From: Anaerolineales bacterium HSG25
GTDB taxonomy: Bacteria; Chloroflexota; Anaerolineae; 4572-78; J111
DNA length: 35,487 nucleotides
Assembly: GCA_030377865.1 (NCBI GenBank)
Contig: JAUCGA010000057.1
Coordinates: 1 to 35,487 of the forward strand
Reading direction: 5' to 3'
This document shows, piece by piece, positions 23,983-33,354 of the stretch (the first letter of the stretch is position 1; every line of letters begins with the position of its first letter). The position numbers and the translations under genes are program-made. The notes beneath the pieces are model-generated. The model did no database searches and was not told the DNA's origin. It worked only from the letters and a program-made list of their open reading frames with translations.

Positions 23983-25401
23983 TTAGAAGTCGTAAATAGC
24001 GGTCAAAGGAGTCAAGATATCAGCTAAAGTCTGTCCTTGATCGATCCCCTGAGCAATGAACGTTCCCAGACTCCAAAGGAGTTGGGCTTGTGTATTTCGT
24101 CGCCATTGAGGAGCAGAGCCATCAAGCATTGTCTTCTTGAGTTGCGATTGAAGTTTAAGATGAAGCGAACGGTCATATTGAGCCAGTTTCAATATCGAAT
24201 AGGCAATGGCAACGAAAGCAATATGCTTTGATATCGCTTGAATGTTCCGCACCTGATACTGGTCAAGCCCTTCGACCTTTCCTTCCTCGTGGTAAACCTC
24301 AACGGGCCAGCGATGTCGTCGAATACGAGTAATGCCCTTTGCGTGCCACTTGAGTTGGTTTGAGATAAAAAACGTCGGTGTGTCTGATAAGTCGGGTTGG
24401 CGGAAGTTGATAACCAACCGTTGTCTTCCGAACCTTGGAATATGGTGGGTTCGGTAATAACTATAATAAATTTCTTTTTCACCTTTGAAAAAGAAGGAGA
24501 TTTTGCGAAAAATGGGTGGATTGCCAGTTTTAAGCGCCTGACCATGTTCGAGTTTTAGCCGTTGGGCAAATTGATCCAAAGTAGCCACTCCGGTCTTTAA
24601 GCGAACGGTATCACTACCCGCCAGAGTACCCACATAAAAGCGTTGTAGCTGTTTATCGATGAAACGACAAAAGGCAGGTTTGGTATACCAGTGGTCAAAG
24701 GTTATTGGCAATCGTAGGTTCGGGTGAATTCGACACCAGTTCTCTAATAATCGTTGAGCAATAGCCAGTTTAGTGTCATACAACTGGGCTACTCTTTTAT
24801 CCTTTTTTGCTTGTCGTCGCCACACCCCCAACAAGTAGTTACGCCATTTTTTCGGTGCACTCTGTTTCAATGGTTCTTTACTGGCTTTCAGGGGAATCTC
24901 AAGCTCTCGTAACCCGAGTTCTAACTGCTCCAGATCGACTGGTTTCCATAGCTCAAACATCAATGGATAATCGGTTTGATCATCACTGTAATGGACATTG
25001 ACTAGATTGTGAGCCCACGTGTAACCCTCCTGAACGTGGTCATACAGATAGGCTATATCCTCAAATCCAGGGCTGGTATGGCTCAGTAAGGTATCGTCAA
25101 TACTGACAACTCCCTTTTTGGCTTTGTATTGAGTTTGAGGTTGGCTTTGTAACATCTGTAGACGGCTTTTGTTCAACGCTTCAAGACTAAACGGGCTTCG
25201 GTTTAATAGACGGTTCAAGCTACTTTGGTTCCGTTTCGGATTAACAATGAACCGATTTAAGCCTTCTACTGTCTTATTTTCTGATACTATCAGTCCACTT
25301 ATATACCGCTCAAACTGGAGCAAGGCTTGCTCAGAAAATACTCCCTCATAATACGAGGAATAATGCGTTACTATCTCTGGTATTTCTACTATTGGAAACA
25401 T
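23983..25401 (-). CDS. DDE transposase (IS4/IS701-like)
   Basis: The 472-residue transposase of the RNase H-fold DDE type has the first Asp in VVSIDDTLLSH (102-103), the second in TFDHWYTKP (Asp236) and Glu in RWPVEVYHEEGK (Glu368, with Arg364 and Lys375 giving the Y-x2-R-x3-E-x6-K type signature of the IS4 superfamily). The gene is full length with no frameshift, so the element may be active. A hairpin overlaps its ribosome site. IS4 versus IS701 placement is not certain. Confidence 0.88.
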   Translation of the reverse strand: MFPIVEIPEIVTHYSSYYEGVFSEQALLQFERYISGLIVSENKTVEGLNRFIVNPKRNQSSLNRLLNRSPFSLEALNKSRLQMLQSQPQTQYKAKKGVVSIDDTLLSHTSPGFEDIAYLYDHVQEGYTWAHNLVNVHYSDDQTDYPLMFELWKPVDLEQLELGLRELEIPLKASKEPLKQSAPKKWRNYLLGVWRRQAKKDKRVAQLYDTKLAIAQRLLENWCRIHPNLRLPITFDHWYTKPAFCRFIDKQLQRFYVGTLAGSDTVRLKTGVATLDQFAQRLKLEHGQALKTGNPPIFRKISFFFKGEKEIYYSYYRTHHIPRFGRQRLVINFRQPDLSDTPTFFISNQLKWHAKGITRIRRHRWPVEVYHEEGKVEGLDQYQVRNIQAISKHIAFVAIAYSILKLAQYDRSLHLKLQSQLKKTMLDGSAPQWRRNTQAQLLWSLGTFIAQGIDQGQTLADILTPLTAIYDF

Positions 25402-25408
25402 AGGGGCC

Positions 25409-25430
25409 TCCCTAAATTATGATTTAGGGA
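25409..25430 (-). promoter_or_regulatory. Hairpin sequestering the transposase ribosome site
   Basis: TCCCTAAAT-cata-ATTTAGGGA is a 9-bp perfect stem directly upstream of the start codon. Its 3' arm holds half of the Shine-Dalgarno AGGGAGG. Transcripts entering from outside would fold this stem, a way of limiting translation known for several IS elements. Confidence 0.6.
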
Positions 25431-25584
25431 AACTTTAGCGTTTTTTTTTCTTTTAGCAACTTTTTTAGGGGGAGACCACCACCTCTACTGCCAAAGTCGA
25501 GTGACTAACATGGAATTGTTGGAAACTTGGTGAGGCCATTGGGACGATGCTCACCCGAGCAGAATGAGGCACCGACAAGCCAGT

Positions 25585-25635
25585 AAAAAAGCAGTGTGAA
25601 CAGGTATAAGCTATACCTGTTCACACTGCTTTTTT
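25585..25635. terminator. Bidirectional terminator downstream of the nucleotidase operon
   Basis: A very long perfect stem of 24 bp (from AAAAAAGCAGTGTGAACAGG to its complement) has a 3-base loop and is flanked by A6 and T6. It ends the minus-strand operon 7 bases after the stop codon and also shields against the IS side. Confidence 0.92.
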
Positions 25636-25642
25636 ATTTGCA

Positions 25643-26644
25643 CTAATTTTTTAAAGCCTGAATTACAGTTTGGTGTAATACACCATTACTAACCACCACG
25701 CCCTGATTGTTTTGCATGCGATAATCAGTCGCAAAGTCGAGTGGTTGACCATGCATGTCGGTTACGGTTCCACCGGCTTCCTCAACAATTAACGCGCCGG
25801 CGGCATGATCCCAAATTTTCTCTCGATAATCAGGCGATTTTGGGGATGGTAGTCGTAAGTATAGTGCCGCGTCGCCACGAGCTACCGCACCGTACTTGGC
25901 CTGACTATCCATTCTGAGTGAGGCTTGACTAATACCCGCCGCTTGAGCGATGGTTTGTTGCCGACTGTGGTCACCATGACCAGATTCGACACTCTCCACA
26001 AAACGTAGATTCTGTTCGTCGGAAGAACTGGCAACCTGAATCTGTTTAAAGGCTGACGATATTGGTTCGGTTCCATCGGTAGGTAGAGCCGCCATGTAAG
26101 CTCCTTCACCCTGTACTGCCACGAAAATTGAGCCGACCCCCTTAGCCGAATCAACCAAAGATACTGGCAGGGCTGGACAAGCTAACGCGGCTACCTTCAA
26201 CTCACCACCAATAACCAAGGCTAATGCAATGGCATACTGATCGTTTCGTAAAAACCCTTTTGTACCATCAATCGGATCAAGTGTCCAATATCGATTTTCA
26301 TCAACGAGGCCATTGCCCGCATCAATCCAACTACAGACCATGTCGGAACTCGCCTGTGGATGAAACTGATGTACAAAGGTCAATATGTTGGTCAATATAG
26401 CTGAGTTTTCGGGCTTCTTTAAATCAGCCGAATCCTCTTCACCAACAATTTCATCGCGTGGAAATGTTTGGCGAATATGCTCACAAACCAGAGCTTGCGA
26501 GCCAAAATCAGCCACCGTGACAGGGCTTTTGTCCCCTTTCTCTAAAGATTCTGCACCGACCATCTCGGCTCGAACCCGAGTACAAAGTATCGCGGCTTTT
26601 GTGACCGCTTCGATTGCTATCTGTTTTTCAATAGTATAACTCAT
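25643..26644 (-). CDS. Inositol-monophosphatase superfamily, 3'(2'),5'-bisphosphate nucleotidase-like
   Basis: A Mg-dependent, lithium-sensitive-type phosphatase. The 333-residue length and motifs fit the HAL2/CysQ-like branch: GEEDSADL (68-75), WTLDPIDGTKGFLRNDQYAIALALV (metal-binding DPIDGT at 123-128) and WDHAAGALIVEEAGG (about 273-287). Expected reaction: removal of the 3'-phosphate from PAP/PAPS-type nucleotides in sulfur assimilation, but inositol phosphatase activity cannot be excluded. It is the last gene of an operon behind three histidine kinases (10-base gap). Confidence 0.9.
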   Translation of the reverse strand: MSYTIEKQIAIEAVTKAAILCTRVRAEMVGAESLEKGDKSPVTVADFGSQALVCEHIRQTFPRDEIVGEEDSADLKKPENSAILTNILTFVHQFHPQASSDMVCSWIDAGNGLVDENRYWTLDPIDGTKGFLRNDQYAIALALVIGGELKVAALACPALPVSLVDSAKGVGSIFVAVQGEGAYMAALPTDGTEPISSAFKQIQVASSSDEQNLRFVESVESGHGDHSRQQTIAQAAGISQASLRMDSQAKYGAVARGDAALYLRLPSPKSPDYREKIWDHAAGALIVEEAGGTVTDMHGQPLDFATDYRMQNNQGVVVSNGVLHQTVIQALKN

Positions 26645-26654
26645 GTGTTTTATC

Positions 26655-28667
26655 TCACTTGTTACGATTATGTTTTAAGGGTAGTAAAATATGAAAACGG
26701 CTACCGGGACACAGTTCGTCATCGTATTTGGGGCTTTCGACCCACACCAAACCTTGATGAACCTCAACCACACCTTTGACAATTGCTAGCCCCATGCCCG
26801 GCCCAGAGCCTTTGAATTTTGTTTTACCGCTCGAATGAAGTGCCATCTCACCCGTTTGATAGAACTTAGTAAAAATCAACTCATGATATTCTGGCGAGAT
26901 ACCAATTCCTGTATCAGCTACAATTACCTCAATCGCATCAGTCTCTAGGGTATGGTTAGTGCTAACTGGTGGATAGTGCCCCATTACCGTGATTTTTCCC
27001 TCATCTGGTGTGTATTTGATGGCATTAATGATTAGATGATAAAAAACTTTTTGTAATGCATCTGGATCGGCTTCTATCTCAGGCAGAATATTAATATCAA
27101 TAATGTCTAAACTCAATTGTCGCTCTTCAAGAGGAGTAGAAAACTTTTCTCGTATCTGTTTGATAATGTAGGTAATCGACAGCGGTTCAGGATAAATTTT
27201 TAAGGCACGTTCATCAATTTTAGCGACATCTAGCATGGTATTGATAATCTCGTAGAGCCTTACAGCACCTGAATAGATGCTTGAGACGAGTTCCTTATGA
27301 AAAGGATTGGCCTTAATTGTAGCATCGTTGAGCAACATCTGGCTATAACCATGCATGGTTGTCAACGGTGTTCTTAGCTCATGGGAAGAGATTTTGATGA
27401 AGTCGGTTTTCGTCACATTAAGTCGTTCTAACTGAGTGTTTGCCTCTTCAAGTTCTTCGGTTCGTTCTTCAACCTTTTGCTCTAATGTTTGGGATAGTTT
27501 AGTTATCTTATTATACAACTGTGCATTTTCTATCGAAATTGCGGCTTCTGCCGCGAATGCAGAGCCTAAGGCGATTTCATTCTCGTTAAATGGTGTAACT
27601 GCCTCGCGTACAATTGAGACCATGCCGCTTACTTTGTCAAATCGAGTCAAGGGAACACCGAGCCATGATCGGGCGATTGGTAGACCGTCAACTTGTTGCC
27701 AATGAGACAAAGTGGTCACATCCTCAAAGGAAACAGGTTGTTGTGACTGAATAATCTGGTCAAATACATCTCCATCGCTAACCTTAACTCGAATGTTACG
27801 CGGATTCATCGCCTGCGGAAACCCCAATGCCCCCACAATCTCTAACGCACCTTCTTTTTCAATCATCAACGAGGTGCGGTCATTTGGTACGATTTCACCA
27901 AGATGATGAAGAACCAAATTGAATATTTCGTCTAAATCTAAAGAGCGAGACAACGCTCGGCTAGAGCGATGGAGGATTTCGATACTGCGGCGCTGAGTCT
28001 CCTCCTTTTGATACAGTTCACGGGTCTTTGCCTCGGCCTCTTGCAAACGCAAATTTGTCGTTTCTTGAATTTGGTTTGCTTTTTTGAGCTGTTGTTGACT
28101 CTCAAATAAATCTTCCGAACGGTGTTGAGCCTTTGCCTGACTTTGCAATGCCCATTTGACAGTTTCGGTTAAATGAGCCGAACTGATTTGACTGACAAAG
28201 GCCATAACCATGACCATAATTAAGGGAGGTGATAATATCCACAGTACATCCCACGATACGCCATAAATAGCAAAGGCTGTTGTCATCGTTGTCAAGATGG
28301 CAAATACAGTTGCTCCTATAACCGCCTGTGGATTAATCAGTACTCCAGCCATACTAACGATTATGACGAGTAAATAACCATAAATAGTCGCAAATTCTGA
28401 TAATGGTTTAACCAGCATAAAGGATAGCACTGCCAAAATTAGACCAACAACCAAGGTATATGTCGCTCGTCGGAACAGGTCAATTAGATAAAGTCGATAA
28501 CTTAAGGCGCAAGTAGATAAGACTAAAATAATGGGCAAAAATAACTGGAGTATTTTATCTAACGAGTAGAAATTAACAAAAAATACCGCAGATGCCAATG
28601 CTAAAATCGAGACCAGCACACTTATAAAACTTTCTTTTTGTAGCTTTTGGAGTTCGATATCATCCAT
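26655..28667 (-). CDS. Membrane-bound GAF sensor histidine kinase
   Basis: The 670-residue kinase has an N-terminal hydrophobic sensor with about five to six helices (15-165), a coiled coil (170-225), a GAF domain (about 235-380), a second coiled coil (EQKVEERTEELEEANTQLE, 396-414), HisKA with phospho-acceptor His429 (KISSHELRTPL) and HATPase_c with N-box IINAIKYTPDEG, G1 VADTGIGIS and G2 GMGLAIVKGVVEVH. No receiver domain and no response regulator next to it. It is translated 10 bases after the kinase at 28678. Confidence 0.94.
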   Translation of the reverse strand: MDDIELQKLQKESFISVLVSILALASAVFFVNFYSLDKILQLFLPIILVLSTCALSYRLYLIDLFRRATYTLVVGLILAVLSFMLVKPLSEFATIYGYLLVIIVSMAGVLINPQAVIGATVFAILTTMTTAFAIYGVSWDVLWILSPPLIMVMVMAFVSQISSAHLTETVKWALQSQAKAQHRSEDLFESQQQLKKANQIQETTNLRLQEAEAKTRELYQKEETQRRSIEILHRSSRALSRSLDLDEIFNLVLHHLGEIVPNDRTSLMIEKEGALEIVGALGFPQAMNPRNIRVKVSDGDVFDQIIQSQQPVSFEDVTTLSHWQQVDGLPIARSWLGVPLTRFDKVSGMVSIVREAVTPFNENEIALGSAFAAEAAISIENAQLYNKITKLSQTLEQKVEERTEELEEANTQLERLNVTKTDFIKISSHELRTPLTTMHGYSQMLLNDATIKANPFHKELVSSIYSGAVRLYEIINTMLDVAKIDERALKIYPEPLSITYIIKQIREKFSTPLEERQLSLDIIDINILPEIEADPDALQKVFYHLIINAIKYTPDEGKITVMGHYPPVSTNHTLETDAIEVIVADTGIGISPEYHELIFTKFYQTGEMALHSSGKTKFKGSGPGMGLAIVKGVVEVHQGLVWVESPKYDDELCPGSRFHILLPLKHNRNK

Positions 28668-28677
28668 GATAAAGGTA

Positions 28678-30555
28678 TTATTCTGTAATCGGCAACACGA
28701 TTAAAAATGTTGTTCCCTCTTGCCAAACAGATTTTACGCTAATCGTTCCATTTAAGCCTTCGACATAATCTTTAGTCCAAAATAGGCCAAATCCCATTCC
28801 CTTGCCTTCTTTGGATGACCAACCCATTTCAAAAATACGCTTTAGACTCTCAGATTTGATACCTGTTCCATCATCCCGAATCGAAACCTCAATATTTGTG
28901 TCTTTAAGCGTCGTGGTTAGCCACAAATTACCAGACCCTTTTTTTTCTAACATGGCCTCAACCGCGTTTTTAATCAAGATTTTAAAGGCTTCGGTTAACA
29001 TGTCCGGTGAGGTATTGATAGATGGCAAATCCGAGGTAAGCGACTTATGAATGGTGATGCCAATATCGGTTTTTAATGTGTCGGCCTCAACATTAGCGCC
29101 GATTTCGGGAACAGCTTTACGGATCGAAAAAATCAAACAACTATTTACATTAGTCGGGACATCAAGGTGTTCACGCCAAGGCTCATGCAAATGATCTAGA
29201 ATCTGTACTGCTTGGTCAAGATGATGAATCACATCTTCACCCGATGCCATAAGTCGTTCCCGCTGAGTCTCGTTCATGCGGGGCAACAATTTGATCATTT
29301 CTAAATAGTTTCGAGAAACACCAACATGGTTCCGTAATGAGTGAATATATGCGGCGGCACTAAAAGCCATTTTACCAAACATTTGGGCAATATGTCGCCG
29401 GTTTTCTGCTCGTTTGTACAAACGAGCGTTATGGATGCTTAAGGCTACTTGTTGAGCCAAAGTAGTTAAAAACACAATCTCTTGGGCGGCAAATATTGGC
29501 TCACGTGTAGCCACAAATAGATTTCCGACTACTTTCTTCTCCCAAAAGCATGGCACTGTAATTAACTGCTTGATACCAGTTAGCTGTTGCAAGATTCTAC
29601 TCACCCGATGATTGACGATTGGCCGGAACAAATCATGCAAACTACCAGAGATAATGTACGGCTCATTTGACTTATAATCGCCTTTTACAGCTCGAACCCC
29701 TAAGTTTTCCGCATACCGTATATCATCAAGATAAGCTACCGCATTTGGCCCAAGAATGGTACTTCCGGCAATTTGTTGTAACTTATCTATGAGTTGAGGC
29801 GTGATATCAGCCGCATAAGCTCGGACAGGCAAAGAGTTATCTTCGACTTCAAATGTGGCTAACATGGCTCCAGCATATCCTAGCCGACGCACAACTGCAT
29901 TAACCACAGCTTGAAACACGCGGGTTTCGTTCGTAATATTGCTTTGTAGAACGAATATTACCCGCTCTAGAGCTTGGATTTCACTTAAACGTCGTTGGCT
30001 TTGAATAGCAATCGCGGCTTGATTACCATACGCAGAGAGGAAAGAAATATCTCGGTCAGAGAACCGTTCACGGGTGGCGGCAAACAGATTCCCAACTACT
30101 TGATCGTCAAGAAAAAATGGGATAGCAATAACTTGTTTTATGCCAGTTAATTTTTGAGCTACATCAGATAAAGGTTTGTTGACAACGGGTCGAAACAAAT
30201 CATAAAGCCGATTAGAGACGACTACCTCCGGCGTGCCAGCCTGACCGGTGATGGCTCGAACGCTTAGATTCTCTTGAAACTTCTCATCATCCAGATAGGC
30301 CACAGAATTAGGGCTAATGAAGGTGATCCCCAGTCGTTTTTCAAGCTGTTGTAACAGAGTGGGCGCGATACTCACCGCGTAAGCTTTAACAGGCAAAGCA
30401 TTTCCCTGCTCAAGGGGAGCAACCATCGCACCGACACAGCCTAATCGTTCAACCACATCGTCAACAATCCGCTGAAACACCGATTGTAACTCGCGTGAGT
30501 GATGAGGCGTGTTTGGTTTATCCGAGGTGCTGTTTGATAATCCTGAAAGAAGCAT
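28678..30555 (-). CDS. Soluble double-GAF histidine kinase
   Basis: The 625-residue protein has two tandem GAF domains (about 25-205 and 210-385; both contain VAYLDD, LGVRA/LSVRA, VVGNLFAATRE) that are clearly internal duplicates. A helical dimerisation segment FGKMAFSAAAYIHSLRNHVG (about 393-412) carries the candidate phospho-histidine, without the usual H-E-L/F-R-T-P box. HATPase_c has KNAVEAMLEKKG, RDDGTGI and GMGFGLFWTKDYVEGL. No membrane helix and no bilin-binding cysteine motif. It is 53 bases after its near-duplicate. Confidence 0.9.
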   Translation of the reverse strand: MLLSGLSNSTSDKPNTPHHSRELQSVFQRIVDDVVERLGCVGAMVAPLEQGNALPVKAYAVSIAPTLLQQLEKRLGITFISPNSVAYLDDEKFQENLSVRAITGQAGTPEVVVSNRLYDLFRPVVNKPLSDVAQKLTGIKQVIAIPFFLDDQVVGNLFAATRERFSDRDISFLSAYGNQAAIAIQSQRRLSEIQALERVIFVLQSNITNETRVFQAVVNAVVRRLGYAGAMLATFEVEDNSLPVRAYAADITPQLIDKLQQIAGSTILGPNAVAYLDDIRYAENLGVRAVKGDYKSNEPYIISGSLHDLFRPIVNHRVSRILQQLTGIKQLITVPCFWEKKVVGNLFVATREPIFAAQEIVFLTTLAQQVALSIHNARLYKRAENRRHIAQMFGKMAFSAAAYIHSLRNHVGVSRNYLEMIKLLPRMNETQRERLMASGEDVIHHLDQAVQILDHLHEPWREHLDVPTNVNSCLIFSIRKAVPEIGANVEADTLKTDIGITIHKSLTSDLPSINTSPDMLTEAFKILIKNAVEAMLEKKGSGNLWLTTTLKDTNIEVSIRDDGTGIKSESLKRIFEMGWSSKEGKGMGFGLFWTKDYVEGLNGTISVKSVWQEGTTFLIVLPITE

Positions 30556-30608
30556 CGGCTCTCTGTAATACCTTGCATTTGGAAAGATGTGAAAAATTCG
30601 TTATTTGT

Positions 30609-32510
30609 TTAGGCATCTAACGGCAAGTCAATAAAAAATGTGGTGCCTTTTTTCTCGCGACTTTCGGCTCGGATTTTGCCGCCCAAACCCGCTACATAAT
30701 CTTGAGTCCAAAATAGCCCAAAGCCCATGCCCTTGCCTTTTTTAGACGACCAACCCATCTCAAATATTTTGGCTAAATTCTTAGGACTAATTCCTATACC
30801 GTTATCCCGAATAACCACCCTTATCGTATCCACGTTAAGGCGACTTTCTACCCACAAGCTATCTCCCACCTTATGCTCCGTCAGTGCTTCGCCCGCATTT
30901 TTGATAACAATTCTAAATGCCTCGGTCAGCATGTCGGGTGAGGTCTGGATAAGTGGTAAATCGTCTGCCAAAGACTTATAGATGGTAATACCGTCTTGGG
31001 TAGTCACTTTTTTGGCCTTTCTATCTAAGGCATCTTTAGTAAAGGATTTTCTGACCGCATTATGCAAACAAGAATTAACATCCGTTGGTTCATCCTGATG
31101 TTTGCGCCAAGGTTCATGCAGACTGTCTAGAATTTCTGCACTTTCATTCAGGTTGTTCATGATACTTGAGGTCGATTCGAGAATATCATTCCGATGTTCT
31201 TCAGATAACATGGGGAACATTTTGACCATGCTCAAATAGGTTCGGAAGCCACCAATATGGTTCCGCAAAGCATGAACATTGGTGGCCGCGCTAAAGGCCA
31301 TTTTGGCGAACACCTGCGCGATTTGGCGTTGTTCCTCGGCATGTCGATACAAACGAGCATTACGAATACCGACCGCGGCCTGTTGACCAAAAGTCGCCAG
31401 TAAATCCCGCTCGCGTTCTGAAAAACGTTGTCGTCGAGTTGCCACAAACAGATTTCCAACTACTTGGTCGTTAAGCGAAAAAGGTACTGCAATTACCTGT
31501 TTTATACCGGTCATTTTTTGAGCAATCGCCGACAAGGGACGATTGATAACTGGTGTAAACAGGTCATGCAAGCTATTTGAAACTACTGACTTAGCCGGAT
31601 GCCCGTCAATTCCTTTAATGGCTTGTACACACAAATTCTTTTTAAATCGATCATCGTCGAGATGTGCGGCAAAGTGTGAGCCAATCTTGTCAACTCCCAA
31701 CTTGCCCAATAAAAAGTCGAGCAAATTTTCGGCGATGTTGACTGAATAGGCCCGAACCGGCAAAGAATTATCAGACTCTAAGGTTGCCACCATAGCTCCA
31801 ATATAGTTAAGTCGTTTGACCACTGCATCGACAATAGTTTGTAGTACCTGCGTCTCATCAGTAATATTAGTCTGCAAGGCCAAAATTACCCGCTCGAGTG
31901 CTTGCGTTTCGGTTAAGTGTCGCTGACTTTTGATTGCCACCGCGGCTTGCCGACCAAAGGCGGTCAAAAAATCAATATCCTGAGGTGAGAATTTCTTACG
32001 CGCCGCGGCAAACAGATTCCCGACTACCTCATCCTCTAAGAAGAAAGGTACTGCGATTACCTGCTTAATGCCAGAAAGCTTTTGAGCAATGTCAGAGAGT
32101 GGTTTGTTTACTACCGGCACAAACAGATCATGCAATCTGTCGGAAACCACAATTTCAGGCGTTCCATTTGAGCCATTAACCGCTTTAACACTTAAATTGT
32201 CTTGGAATTTAGGGTCGTCAAGATAAGAAACTGATTTCGGCCCAATAGGGGTCGCACCGAGACGTTTTTCGAGTTGATGAAACAATGTCGGAGCGATGTC
32301 AATCGTGTAGGCTCGAACCGGCATGGAGTTATCGCTTTCAAGAGTAGCGACCATTGCACCGACACAACCAAGTCGTTTAACCACATCATCAGCCACATGT
32401 TGCAGTAATGTCTGCAATTCTGGAGTAATGTCGTAAACCGTTAAAATTTGAAATTGATCTGTTACCGTGTCATCTTGCTGAAATATTTGAATTTCACCGG
32501 ATGAGTTCAT
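30609..32510 (-). CDS. Soluble double-GAF histidine kinase (paralogue)
   Basis: The 633-residue paralogue of the gene at 28678, with the same order: GAF (about 30-210), GAF (215-395), helical segment FAKMAFSAATNVHALRNHIG and HATPase_c (NAGEALTEHKVG, RDNGIGIS, GMGFGLFWTQDYVAGL). The H-x-L-R-N-H core is conserved in both. It is the first gene of a four-gene operon (two double-GAF kinases, membrane kinase, nucleotidase). The two probably arose by tandem duplication and could form hetero-oligomers. Confidence 0.9.
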   Translation of the reverse strand: MNSSGEIQIFQQDDTVTDQFQILTVYDITPELQTLLQHVADDVVKRLGCVGAMVATLESDNSMPVRAYTIDIAPTLFHQLEKRLGATPIGPKSVSYLDDPKFQDNLSVKAVNGSNGTPEIVVSDRLHDLFVPVVNKPLSDIAQKLSGIKQVIAVPFFLEDEVVGNLFAAARKKFSPQDIDFLTAFGRQAAVAIKSQRHLTETQALERVILALQTNITDETQVLQTIVDAVVKRLNYIGAMVATLESDNSLPVRAYSVNIAENLLDFLLGKLGVDKIGSHFAAHLDDDRFKKNLCVQAIKGIDGHPAKSVVSNSLHDLFTPVINRPLSAIAQKMTGIKQVIAVPFSLNDQVVGNLFVATRRQRFSERERDLLATFGQQAAVGIRNARLYRHAEEQRQIAQVFAKMAFSAATNVHALRNHIGGFRTYLSMVKMFPMLSEEHRNDILESTSSIMNNLNESAEILDSLHEPWRKHQDEPTDVNSCLHNAVRKSFTKDALDRKAKKVTTQDGITIYKSLADDLPLIQTSPDMLTEAFRIVIKNAGEALTEHKVGDSLWVESRLNVDTIRVVIRDNGIGISPKNLAKIFEMGWSSKKGKGMGFGLFWTQDYVAGLGGKIRAESREKKGTTFFIDLPLDA

Positions 32511-32550
32511 AAAATGTCTCCATCGACTGATTTAACCATAGCCACCTTTT

Positions 32551-32578
32551 ATTATACATATCATAGAAGCAGTTGCAA
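32551..32578 (-). promoter_or_regulatory. Promoter of the histidine-kinase operon
   Basis: On the minus strand TTGCAA (32578-32573) and a perfect TATAAT (32556-32551) are separated by 16 bases, about 40 bases before the first kinase start. Confidence 0.75.
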
Positions 32579-33029
32579 TTCAAGCCCCAACAAGAAATGA
32601 TAAATAAAATATAGCTTACCACTCAATGTGGCTTTTGTCTACGTATTTGGCCTAATAAAGATTGTACTTTTGGGGCATTGTAGGACAAATGGATTACAAT
32701 GTTAACAAATTTGCGAAAAAATTTATGGCGGCAGGTTTTTACTATCGATACAGGTCTATTGAACCGAGGAAGCCACTTCCTATAATAGCAATTTTCATAA
32801 GTTATCCTTGAAGTGTTTAAATAAGTTGTGGTCGGCAGAATACCGACACACTATTACCGAAAGCGTAACACACCTCCTTTAAAACGCAAAATTGTTTTTG
32901 TTTGAAGGTGAGTTAATTGGAACGGACGCATGAGTTGGACGGGGAAGAAGGAAAGGACATCGAATTTAGGGAACAACGAATTTTGCGGTAAGAGTAATAA
33001 TCGACCAATTTCAAACCATTACTCGCTAC
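32579..33029. other. Intergenic region without gene
   Basis: The stretch between the kinase operon promoter and the family A MITE holds no ORF of note. Small hairpins such as GTCGG/CCGAC near 32835-32850 are present. I see no recognisable RNA gene. Confidence 0.4.
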
Positions 33030-33193
33030 TTGTATCAAGAGTTTGTCGTTTCATTCATGACCTGATATATTGATAAAATCAAAAGCATTTTTTGACAGGA
33101 TTAACAGGATTTTTTTGCTTGTAATCCTGTCAATTCTGTTAATCCTGTCAAAAAATGCTTTAGTCATGTTGAAATGATAAACTTCTGTTGTAT
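33030..33193. mobile_element. MITE family A, copy 2, with 6-bp target duplication
   Basis: A 152-bp element (33036-33187) has ends CAAGAGTTTGTCGTTTCA and, on the other strand, CAGAAGTTTATCATTTCA, flanked by TTGTAT on both sides (33030-33035, 33188-33193). The interior has a large inverted pair, GCATTTTTTGACAGGATTAA facing AATCCTGTCAAAAAATGC, giving a long hairpin. It matches the element at 6164-6316. Confidence 0.87.
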
Positions 33194-33269
33194 CGGTCAA
33201 TCATTCGTTTTTCCCCTCATTCGTTGTTCTGCCTCAACGACTACAGGCACCTAATTGGAACAGTACGAG

Positions 33270-33310
33270 AATCAAAAGAGGCACTTTTTAAAAGAGTGCC
33301 TCTTTTGATT
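33270..33310 (-). terminator. Long hairpin after the phosphoribosyltransferase gene
   Basis: A 16-bp perfect stem AATCAAAAGAGGCACT/AGTGCCTCTTTTGATT lies about 45 bases after the stop of the phosphoribosyltransferase gene. The T-rich stretch is within the stem and there is no clean T run after it, so its role as a terminator is probable but not certain. Confidence 0.5.
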
Positions 33311-33354
33311 GTGTAAAAAATTTATCGTGTACTTGCATGTTTGACGCGATTATC

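Larger units (their letters stand above)
23929..25471. mobile_element. Insertion sequence (IS4/IS701-like DDE)
   Basis: The transposase gene is framed by imperfect inverted ends: left GCAAAAAAGGTTGCTA (about 23933-23948) and right, on the opposite strand, CTAAAAAAGTTGCTA (about 25455-25469). The left end also contains the inverted pair CCTAGGCAACC/GGTTGCTAGG (23908-23950). Exact ends and the target duplication could not be fixed by eye. Confidence 0.7.
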
